Of a stretch of 64,000 nucleotides of DNA, positions 54,725 to 63,894 are shown one piece after another. Origin of the DNA: Lumbricus rubellus (Eukaryota > Annelida > Clitellata > Crassiclitellata > Lumbricidae); assembly GCA_945859605.1 (NCBI GenBank), contig OX243825.1, positions 2,211,424 to 2,275,423 on the forward strand, given 5' to 3'. The position numbers and the translations under genes are program-made. How positions within the stretch are numbered: the stretch's first letter is position 1; each line of letters starts with the position of its first letter. The notes under the pieces were generated by a model that did not search any database, was not told where the DNA came from, and worked only from the letters and a program-made list of their open reading frames with translations.

Positions 54725-55887
54725 CAGGGTGCGCCAAAAAAGACCCCCTAAGATTTTTGCCAATGTCTTGACCAAAAGTAAGAATTTTGAGATGAAATTT
54801 TACTATCTTAAAGACAATTCATATTTAAACATGATGGCCAGATTTCATCAAAATATTTCTAACAGAACAAAAACTATGTCACTTTTAGGGAGGTCACCCA
54901 CCGTTTTTTGACGATTCAAAAACGCGACGCAGCAAAAAGTCACGAACAAACAATCTCACTATTCTGGCCAATATCTTAGCCAAAAGTAAGACTATCGAAA
55001 TGAAATTTCACAGGCATAAAGACAATTCATATCTGCACATGACGGTCAAATTTCATCAACATATTTGAAACATAACAAAACTTATACCACTTTTAGGGAG
55101 GCAACCACGGTTTTCTGACGATTCAAAGGCGAAACGCAACAAAAAGGTATCAAAAACACGATTTTTTTCTCATCTCAAATATTAATTGTTATCAAATAGC
55201 CTTAACATTGTCCGATGATCATTATTATTACTATTTAAAAAAGGAACAGAGTGCAGCGTAGCTGCACGTCACTGAGAAGTCACTTAGCAAGATGACAATC
55301 AAATTGGTAAATAAGGAATCTATCAGCTTAATCAACAGGTCCATCAAGAACTTTGCAAAGAGACTCAAAAGAAGTCTTGGAACTGGTGGTGGGCACCTTG
55401 AACACAAGTTGTGAAGCACTGCCAAGTTCATTTGACAACAGTTATTTGTGTTGAGACTTAAAAAATCGTGTTTTTGTCACTTTTTGTTGCGTTTCGTTTT
55501 TGAAATGTCAAAAACGGTGGGTGATCTCACTAAAAGTGGCATAACTTTTGTTCAGTCTTAAATATTGTGATGAAATCCGGTCACCATGTGTAGATATGAA
55601 TTGTCTATAAGACTGTAAAATATTTCATTTCGATATTCTTATTTTTGGCCAAGATATTTGCAAAAAACCTAAACAAATTGCGTTTCGTTTTTGAAACGTC
55701 AAAAAACGGGGGGTGACCTACCTAAAAGTGGCGTAACATTTGTTCTGTTTGAAATATTTTGATGAAATTTGGCCATCATATGTAAATATGAATTGTCTAT
55801 AAGCTCGAAAAATTTCATTCGAAAATTCTTAATTTTGACCAAGATATTGGCAAAAAACCTAAGGGTCTTTTTTTGGGGCGTACCTTG
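54725..55887. mobile_element. TA-flanked foldback element (Tc1/mariner-like target)
   Basis: Left arm begins CAGGGTGCGCC and the right arm ends GGGGCGTACCTTG; the arms are inverted copies over about 430 bp each. Every arm contains two ~195-bp units built on tttttgccaatatcttg, gacaattcatat, tttcatcaaaatattt and ccacttttagggaggtca. The flanks are TA at 54723-54724 and 55888-55889, and the duplicon copy 1 shows the empty site gatatagagatg at 43292-43303. A TA duplication fits Tc1/mariner-like transposition. No transposase is visible. Confidence 0.85.
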
Positions 55888-56188
55888 TAGAGATGACCTT
55901 GCATTTTCCATGCTCATTTGCCTTCGTTCCCTCTCGATGTCATAATCACAACTCAAAGCCTTACCGAACCGACAGCGTATCGCGAAATCGAATGCGTTCA
56001 TCCAACAGTAGATCTACACCAAACTTAGAAGAAGCTACAAAAGGCGGACAGTAAATTGTAAAAACTTTAATTTTTTACATTGCTTGCTACTTAGCTATAA
56101 TTTTCCTGAATTTCATTGACATTGCTTGACATTTGTTTAAATAATAGCGATTTTTCTAGTGGCTTTCTTTTTATGCCTCGCGGTGTAG

Positions 56189-56904
56189 ATGGCCTGGTTG
56201 AATCGTATTCGCGAGTCTAAAGACTTGTAAATTCCGAAAGACTCTCGACTGGAACTCTCAGCCAAAGCCAACCACCGCCAACTCAGCTCCACTTCAAGCC
56301 AACAACGACATTGACAACGACGACAACCACGACGCCAGCAAAGACACCGACAACGACAGAATGAGTAACTAATCGGCAGACGACCTGCGCTCAACACTAC
56401 CTACAACGACGACTACATCATTATCATCATCATCGTGACCACCCTTGCGATCATCACTTTGTCGTCGCTCTCCCCTTCATCATCATAGTAGTAGTCGTCA
56501 GCATCGTCTCTACAGCGCCATGCGACGACCGCGAAGCGAACGACGACACGTGACCACTCATTCGTCGGTTGGCGCTCTATCATCTGACGACGTCGAGGTC
56601 CGGGCTGAGGACCTCGTGGTCCAGCCTAGTAGATCGAAGGATGATCGAGGACGACGTCTTTTCGGAGACCTCGATCGGGGAAGAGAGTTTGGAACTGGAT
56701 GTTTGGATGATGGACAGTGATGGAGGAGTGGTGCAACCGTTTGAGGTCTCGTCGATGATCGGATAAGTTGCGGGGGACCTTGTTCTTGACCAATGGCAGA
56801 GGTCAGGAGTCAGTCGATTGTCGGCGACGGAAGAGGGACTTCCTGTCAGTGAGGAAACGGAGAGGACGTCCATCTATGAAGCTGCGGACACGATATACGT
56901 TTGA
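56189..56904 (+). pseudogene. unrecognised 3'-terminal exon, pseudogene copy 2
   Basis: Begins MAWLNRIRESKDL and hits a stop at once because of a 4-base insertion relative to copy 1. Later frames keep SSSRQHRLYSAM, EDLVVQPSRSKDD and, without the extra G of copy 1, TSIGEESLELDVWMM. A stop after SSMIG and further shifts follow; the end TSIYEAADTIYV and TGA are kept. Different lesions in the two copies show that each decayed after, or partly before, the duplication. ctaaataaattg just after the stop contains AATAAA. Confidence 0.55.
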
Positions 56905-56920
56905 TGGGCGCTAAATAAAT

Positions 56921-57065
56921 TGTCTGTCTGTCTGTATGTCTGTCTGTCTGTTTATCCGTCCGTCTGTTTGTTTGTCTGTCTTCTTGTCTGTATGTCTGCC
57001 TGTCTGTTTGTCTGGCTGTCTACAATGCCTGTGTGTCTCTTTGTCTGTCTGTCTGTCTTTCTGTC
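56921..57065. repeat. (CTGT)n degenerate microsatellite
   Basis: Imperfect ctgtctgtctgtttgt-like array after the pseudogene copy 2. Confidence 0.8.
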
Positions 57066-57708
57066 AATAATCATTCAATCAATCAATTGATTGGGCACTC
57101 GATTGATCCGCTGTTACCGTCATTCGTTCAGACTTAACGTCTTCGATACCAAGAATTACCGTCATCATGAGTCTCGACAATTCAATTAGAGCTCCAACTT
57201 ATCTAGTAGTCAATTCATTGGACTCGAACCCCATGCAGCCTGTTAGTCACAGACTCAGTGTGTTAACCACTTAAACGATTGCTTCGTACATTTTGTTAAA
57301 ATTCCGCCGCAGATCTGCTTGGTCATCGCTTTTCACCTCAATGAATTCTGACATTTTAGTCAGCTGCAGTGGGGGGGGGGGGGTCATTTGTACATATTTC
57401 GAAATACAACATTGTGACGATATCGCACCCCGTTCAGAAGTTATGCCCAAAACAGCCAAGATACCATAGTGGTGGATACAGGATACCACACCCAGGCTAG
57501 TTTATCGACTATAATTTTATCATATCGATAATTTATTGTAAAGAGAAACACATAATGCCATTCTAGCCTACATATAAGGATTGTATCTGGCTACATTTGC
57601 ATACTTATTAATTTGTCCTGTGATAATCGAAAGTGATAATAATAAATAAAAATAGCTGAATATTTGCAAAGCGATATTTCTGTGTAAACGTTTGGCTACA
57701 AACTCAGA

Positions 57709-57902
57709 AGCGCGGTGGTGTAGTGGGTATTTTCGTTGCCTTGCAGCCGGAGGGTTGCAACCCACCTCAAGTCGCCGAGTAGGGACCTTGGGCAAGTACT
57801 TTACTTGAAATTGCTCGGAGCTTAAACCGGAAACTCCGATTCAGTGTCCGCGCTGTAGTCGGGAGCGCTTCTGAGTAGCATCTTGGAGGTGCTATAAAAA
57901 AA
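57709..57902 (+). mobile_element. tRNA-derived SINE
   Basis: Head agcgcggtggtgtagtgggt (A box) and ggagggttgcaacccacc (B-box-like), body ccttgggcaagtactttact and gtccgcgctgtagtcgggag, tail gctataaaaaaatg. Typical composite of a tRNA head and an A-rich end. Confidence 0.7.
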
Positions 57903-58030
57903 TGCACAGTCCTTCACTTGCAATTGCTCATCACTTCGGCGTGAACCTCACATTCAGTGTCCGCTCTGTTACAGTTCTGTAGTCGTGAGCGCTTTTGAGT
58001 AGAATCGTGAAAGGTGCCATAACAAATGCA
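57903..58030 (+). mobile_element. second partial SINE body
   Basis: tcacttgcaattgctcatca, cattcagtgtccgctctgtt and gagcgcttttgagtagaatc repeat the body and tail of the preceding SINE without its head. It runs into the CATA array. Confidence 0.6.
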
Positions 58031-58048
58031 CATACAGGCATGTACGTC

Positions 58049-58386
58049 CATACATACATACATACATACATACATACATACATACATACATACATACATA
58101 CATACATACATACATACATACATACATACATACATACATACATACATACATACATACATACATACATACATACATACATACATACATACATACATACATA
58201 CATACATACATACATACATACATACATACATACTTACACACATACATACATACATACATACATACATACATACATACATACATACATACATACATACATA
58301 CATACATACATACATACATACATACATACATACATACATACATACATACATACATACACACATACACACATACACACATACATACA
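58049..58386. repeat. (CATA)n microsatellite
   Basis: About 84 tetranucleotide units with a few interruptions (tacttacacaca near 58232). It sits at the end of the partial SINE and about 190 bp from gene F exon 3. Long ORFs here on both strands are artefacts of the repeat. Confidence 0.95.
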
Positions 58387-58573
58387 AATATTGAAGAGGA
58401 ATTATTGACAGATGCTAATATAATTGAAGGTGACAGTGATGAAGACTGCAACGGAGTAATGTAGTTCGTTCTAAACATAATATGTTGGCACGTTTGGATT
58501 AGCAGCAGAATATTTTACAGATCAAAACAAATAAATGTGTGTGACAAACAGTCTCTGGTGTTTCAGTTTTTGT

Positions 58574-58948
58574 TCATTTGCTTCTGATCATCATCCGCGC
58601 TGCACGAAGTCGGCCACGATCAGACGACACGTGATTCAAGCTACGCCAATAAAATTTATCAATGTATCGGCACGTAAGACAAGCATGAAAACAGTTGTTG
58701 TGCCACCATCCTCCTCCAAAAGAAGATGCGCAATTGCCACCTGACGCTCTGTCGTTATCGTTATCCCAGGTTGTGAAGTTCATTCCACCGAGGAACCAAT
58801 AACTCTCCATGGAATTGTTGGTGAGCGAATCTCCGGCATCTCCTCCACTGAATCCTGACAGTCGAAGGGCGTATTTGTTGTTCTCCGAATCAATAGAAAA
58901 AGCGGCATATTCTGCGTTGTACCATACACCGGTTGCATTGAGTTGTAC
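58574..58948 (-). CDS. FReD gene F, exon 3
   Basis: 375 nt with stop, acceptor tcaacag|GTACAACTC, phase 0; the frame is open over the whole exon. Peptide starts VQLNATGVWYNAEYAAFSID, then YALRLSGFSGGDAGDSLTNN, calcium-site DNDND, NCASSFGGGWWHNNC, CFHACLTCRY and the end RLRAARMMIRSK. The C-terminal segment lacks one residue (SSDRGR) against B and D (SDDRGR with extra A). Confidence 0.87.
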   Translation of the reverse strand, partial: VQLNATGVWYNAEYAAFSIDSENNKYALRLSGFSGGDAGDSLTNNSMESYWFLGGMNFTTWDNDNDRASGGNCASSFGGGWWHNNCFHACLTCRYIDKFYWRSLNHVSSDRGRLRAARMMIRSK

Positions 58949-59604
58949 CTGTTGAATGTAAGTAGGATCTACAAAAATCTAGATTCTACTTTTCATAGTA
59001 CAATCGAAGTAAATCCAAGTTCTGTATGGTATATGCACACAATGAACACAGTGTACAGAAACACAAAAACAATAATTATTACGTCAATAATTTATTAATG
59101 TATATTCTATACCGTATACGTCTATTCGAGCTAGATGAAAGCTCGTATTTACATTATTATGATCCCTTCCTCAACCACTCTACCGATCCACCAAGTCATA
59201 ATTATTATACATGTATATGTTGAATGATGCCCGCCAAGAGTCTCGAATTTTGAACTCGTTAGAGTCGTTAGGCTACTCATGTTCATTTTTTATGCTACGT
59301 AATTTGGTTTCATCTGTGATATTATTCATTGGCAAAGCGTTGCGTCAAAATTGTCACCTTTCAATGGTATATTTTTCGTTGCAATAATCTGACATCCACA
59401 GACATTAAACTGACGAATATAGGCCTACAACAACGAACGAATATTTATTAGTAATTGGCTGTGTCTGTCTCCCTTAGGCCTACTCACTTTACTAAGTAAC
59501 TATCACTCATGTGTCCTTGACTGAGCTGACTTCCGTCGTGTCCCCTCCGACTCCGTCACTCAGCTTAACTGACTCTCCACTGTGACTGACGTGTCATAGC
59601 TACG

Positions 59605-61290
59605 AGCTTCTCTCCTTTTAAGCCGTTGTCTTCTCCGCTGTATCACTGACCGACCGCTGATTCCGTGTTGCATAATTATTTTCTGATAATTATGTGGCGA
59701 AAACGGGCGGACATCCTAAATTGGTCCATCTTTGGCAACCATCCCCTATATTATGTGGCTGATCTTATTCATTAGGCCTACAAAGTTCTGATGGCAAGAT
59801 ATATAATTTCAAACATCAGTAGGCCTATTAACGTCATTAGCTTTGCAAAAGGAACACTGTCCGAAGACTGAGGTATACATGGACAGCAAGACGTGTCAAA
59901 CAGACTGTCAAATGACCTTGGTCATCCTGGTCATTTGTCGTCTTCATCACCTGCCACGGTGCGACCTGAAGCGATACGATGTCCACCCCTAGTCCACGTG
60001 CATGGGCGCCCGCAGAAATTTTCGCAGGGGGGACAAAAACTTTTTCAATGGTAACCGTTAAATTTTGTTGTTGCAATAGGTTGAAAAATGCAAAGCTGAA
60101 AATTAAGTACAAAGGCATTTCCCAAAGAGGTTTCTTGATGTAAATTTCTCCGTTTCAATCAATCAATCAATCAATCGTTTCCTTAGTGCAAAGAAATTTG
60201 TTAGAAATCAAATAGTTGTTGTTAAAAAGTGGCACCTGACGGGGTGCTTGCTATAGGCCTATATGTTCATAGAATGAATGAATGAATAAATGAACAAAAA
60301 ACGAGTATCAGTTGGAGAATAAGCAGGTCTCCTAACGTAATTTCAGTGTCCTGTTGAGAATTTGCACATAATGTTTTAGTGTAATTCATTGATAATTAAT
60401 TTTTGTGCGGTTGTGAAAGCTTGCATTACAGCCAGGTTCAAATCGAGAATGCTATATTCGCATGGGCGCCCGCTGGAGGGTTAAAAACCTATGTTCATTG
60501 CTGCATTTTTTAGCAAGAGCTAGAAAACGGAAGGCAGAAAATTAAAGGCATTTTTATTTTGACTTCTAAACACAGATTTCTGACTTTCAATGTGTGCATT
60601 ATTTGTATAATTAGTGCCTTAATGCGAAGAAATTTGATAAAAACTCAAAGTAATAGTTAGAAAAAAATAGATGTCCATTTTCCAGGGGGGAAAGTGCCCC
60701 CCTTGCCCCTATGTGCGGGCGCCCATGTCCACGTGTTCCACCAATGATGACCATTTGAGTTGGCAGCTGTCTTGTCTTGTCTTTAACCGTCCTCGGATCG
60801 AACAGGAACAAATTTTCCTTTCAAGCCATCGTCTTCTCCTCTGTATCACTCACCCACCGCTAACTCCGTATTGAATAGTTATGTTCTGATAATAATGTGG
60901 CGAAAACGAGCGGTCGTCCTAAAGTGGTTCATCTTTGGCAACCATCCCCTATATTATGTGACTGTGATCTTATTCATTAGGCCTACAGAATTCTGATGGC
61001 AAGATATCTAATTTCAAACATCTGTATAAACGTCATTAGCTTCACAAAGGGAACCACTGTCCAAGGACTGGGGTATTATACAAGCACAGCAAGACGTCTA
61101 TGCTGTCAAATGACCTTGGCCGTGCTGGTCATTTTTCGTATTCATCACCTGCCATGGCTCGGCCTCGGCTAGACTATGTCAGTAGGTGCGACCTGAAGCG
61201 ATAAGAGGTCCACCCCTATTCCATGCGTTCCACTAACAATGGTCCTTTGAGTTGGCAGTTGTCTTTTTTGTCTTTAACCGTTCTCGGATC
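59605..61290. repeat. intronic tandem duplication
   Basis: The segment from ccttttaagccgttgtcttctcc through tatgtggcgaaaacggg, caaccatcccctatatta and ttgagttggcagctgtctt to accgtcctcggatcga (59610-60801, MITE included) recurs at 60810-61290. Gene E has it only once (49765-50650). Confidence 0.65.
60001..60727. mobile_element. MITE with 8-bp TSD (P or hAT type)
   Basis: Ends CATGGGCGCCCGC and GCGGGCGCCCATG are perfect inverted repeats. Flanking exact 8-mers TCCACGTG at 59993-60000 and 60728-60735. The gene E intron has the empty site (agtccatgtgttcg near 50292). Another left terminus, catgggcgcccgctggagg, lies inside at 60462, so two related elements seem fused. Both P and hAT elements make 8-bp duplications, so the class is open. 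Confidence 0.8.
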
Positions 61291-61582
61291 GAGGGTTGGT
61301 CGCTCCACGAACAAGTTTTCTTGCTAGCAGTTACTTCAAGCGAACCTTGAATTCTTCGGCACGAAATAGCACATTGAAAATCAAAAACCCTTCAGTTGAT
61401 GTCCAACAAACGTCAAACCCCCATTTCTGGAACGGTGGGCGATCGCTCTCTCAACCCCAACCCCCAATTGGTAGACGCCACTGCCAGATACACGAAGAAA
61501 GCAGTTCAATATAGAAAATACTATGTAGCCTAATAGATAAAACTTGTCATCTCTGAAATTAATATCTCCGTTTTTTAAATAC

Positions 61583-61794
61583 CTCTATGCGAAGGGTATA
61601 GACCAATCTGTTGGTCAGTCGATGGATTTTTTCGTTTCCCAGCCAAAATTCACCTTTTTCCGTATCTCCAAATCCATTTTTATATTCGATCCAGTTTCGA
61701 TTGAAGTTCAAAGATCCGTTAGAGCGATGCATAATGACTATCCAGTTGTCTATGATGGGCGGAACGGGACTTCTTGTCAAGTCAATACCTACCG
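61583..61794 (-). CDS. FReD gene F, exon 2
   Basis: 212 nt between acceptor (gcaatacag|CGGTAGG) and GTATTT donor; exon 1 (481 nt) plus exon 2 gives exactly 231 codons. Peptide: AVGIDLTRSPVPPIIDNWIV, MHRSNGSLNFNRNWIEYKNG, FGDTEKGEFWLGNEKIHRLT, VYTLRIE. Very close to gene E. Confidence 0.87.
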
Positions 61795-62908
61795 CTGTAT
61801 TGCGTAAAGTAAAAGCAAACACCTTCCAGGACAATTATTATTGCGCAATCTTTCTATGCCAATGACCATTGGATTCAAACAAACATAATAGTCAACAAAC
61901 ATCATGCACAGCAGCAGCATCCGCCGCATTCGACCTATGGTTGATTTAAAAACTGCTTCCACCGATGTCCACTCAAAGCGTGATTACTGCAACTCGCTGT
62001 TCTTAAACATCGAATCCACGCAATTTTGCGTCTTCAACTCATCCAAAATTCACTGGCCTCCTTCCCACCAGAGAGTAATTTTGCTAAGATGACATAATAA
62101 TAATTTTCGTTTAATCAACAATCCGGTTGACGGACCGCAACCGGTTACAATGTCCAAACTGTACAATTATGTAGTTGAAACAATTTACAGGAACTTAGAT
62201 TACAGAATACATAAATCTTAACTAGCTAACTGAACAGACAGCCTACAAAGCATGTCCGCCCTACCGGGTCCCACATCTTAATGTACATGTACCTTTACAA
62301 TGTCGATACTGAAAGAGAAATTCTGGATGTAAGTTCACTTATTGAAGTCTTAGACCATTCATATCAGCACCGGAAAAGTAGGGCTATTCGTTTGAATGAA
62401 GCTCACACTGCTACTGTTGCAATTTGGAAATCTAGAAAATTATCTCGTGGGGAGGAGCACACCCCCATCTCGGCGACACGCGAATCGGCGCTGGACGATC
62501 GATTGTCCCTCCGCCCCCAAGAAACCTCAATTTCCACCAGAGTATGAGGACCATTTCGTTTTATTAAAGACTGGCAATGTAGACCCTTTCTCGATGGAAA
62601 ATATAATAATATTTATTATAATTATACAAACAATAATCAATTATAATAATTCTCATGATAGCAACCACAACAACAGCTGCTGTGACGATCGTTGTTGTTG
62701 ATGATGCAATTGTTTTTTTTTAGATCCGCATGGTATTTTTGATACACCGAATTTAAGTGTAGGCCTGTATGATCACAGTTAAACGCGAATGCAGTCCTCA
62801 ATATAAATCACTGGATAAAGTGCAACAGTAGACTTGATGAATGGGATCTATTATAGTGCTCAATGTGATTGCTTTTACAGTATTTACTGGCTAGAGCTTT
62901 GACTTTAC
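61795..62908 (-). other. intron 1 of FReD gene F
   Basis: 1.1 kb, aligned with intron 1 of gene E: CR1/L2 relic (61940-62095), the remnant of the tRNA-like element (about 62253) and the hAT-interior-like unit (62340-62765). No further FReD exon is visible. Confidence 0.65.
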
Positions 62909-63389
62909 CAATTGCGAGTTTCCATGATTTCTGAGTTTCGTTCTTGATGGTAATATTAAGCTCATCGAGACGTCTGTCAACTGCTTGAAGACTTGTCATA
63001 ACGGTGCCTTGCTGATTCGTCATCTGCTGAAACGACGTATTGAGATTCATCATACCTTGCACTTGGTCCTGTGAACGCCGGTCAACCGTTTGAAGACTTG
63101 CCGTTATGGTGTCTTGCTGATTCTTCATCTGCTGAATCGATGCATTAAGAAGTTGTTGAACACTTAGAACTTGCTTCATGCAGATATCTTGCTCTTGGGA
63201 ACGTCGGTCAATCGCTTGAAGACGCTCATGAAATTCTATAAACATCTGACGAATCTCTGTTGCGATGCTGATCGATGAGTTTCCACTTTCACAACCTGGT
63301 ACAGTACACTGACCATTCACTGGAAAGATCATGCGGTGCGTTGATATAACTGCTATTACTGCAATGTTAAAGGCCGAAAATGACCCCAT
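62909..63389 (-). CDS. FReD gene F, exon 1 (signal peptide and stalk)
   Basis: Begins MGSFSAFNIAVIAVISTHRM, a signal peptide, then QCTVPGCESGNSSISIATEI. The stalk has about two repeats (DRRSQEQD...QLLNASIQQ and DRRSQDQ...NLNTSFQQ) and closes DRRLDELNITIKNE and SWKLAIG at ATTG|GTAAAG, phase 1. With exons 2 and 3 the protein is about 355 aa. Confidence 0.87.
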
Positions 63390-63417
63390 GGCGACTAAAT
63401 GTCTAATGTGAAATTGA

Positions 63418-63472
63418 CTACTGATTCCTTATCTTTAACAAGACATGCTTCAGCTCAAGCATACTTATTCTA
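63418..63472 (-). promoter_or_regulatory. promoter-like block of gene F
   Basis: Minus-strand GAATAAGTAT at about 63463-63472 takes the TATA position; downstream the block AGCTGAAGCATGTCTTGTTA is conserved, but the AACAGTCAGTTG part is diverged. Confidence 0.45.
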
Positions 63473-63479
63473 AAATGAG

Positions 63480-63880
63480 CAATGTCTTCCTATCACATGA
63501 TTGGTCATGCTGCTGTTGAATTTTAATTTCTACTTCCGCACGAAAATTGATTTATGCCTACTAATATTATTGCCCTGCTGGGTCATGTGGACGGGTCGTA
63601 CTGATTTAAAGCATTATTATTATGTATAATAGATCTCTTACATGACCTCTGTGGTTGAAAATATAAATTAAGTACGAATGTCTATGTCTATGACAATTGT
63701 GTCTAGTAAGCTTGTTGATTGCGGCCGCCCGTATTCCTACCCTCTGACCGGGTAGGCCTTCTGGTCGGATTAAGACTTAGTAGGCTATAATTATGATCGA
63801 TGTGGTCGGGAACGGTTCGTAAAATCATTGGAAACGGACATAGCCTATAGTTCTGTCCCCGAGGGTACGTGATGTCTTAT
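63480..63880. other. spacer upstream of gene F
   Basis: Matches the upstream regions of the other genes (attgccctgctgggtcatgt near 63568, ctctgaccgggtaggcctt near 63740, gaacggttcgtaaaatcat near 63812). No gene seen. Confidence 0.5.
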
Positions 63881-63894
63881 GTTACCGGTGTAAC

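Larger units (their letters stand above)
53600..57340. repeat. segmental duplicon, copy 2 (pairs with 42300-44730)
   Basis: Repeats copy 1 in order: gcatagcggaccacccgc, ctgatccggtaggctggtgg, hAT-like terminus, ATGTCGCC minisatellite, pseudogene and the closing cccatgcagcctgttagtca at about 57230. Differences are the (TA)n at 54049-54096 and the foldback element. Confidence 0.75.
58949..61582 (-). other. intron 2 of FReD gene F
   Basis: 2.6 kb, paralogous to intron 2 of gene E over most of its length. It contains a tandem duplication (about 59605-60800 and 60801-61290) and the MITE 60001-60727. No exon seen. Confidence 0.65.

Noticed and set aside
57914..58478. Long ORFs on both strands (Tyr/Val/Cys/Met and Thr/His/Ile repeats)
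   Set aside because: They are translations of the (CATA)n microsatellite and have no coding signature.
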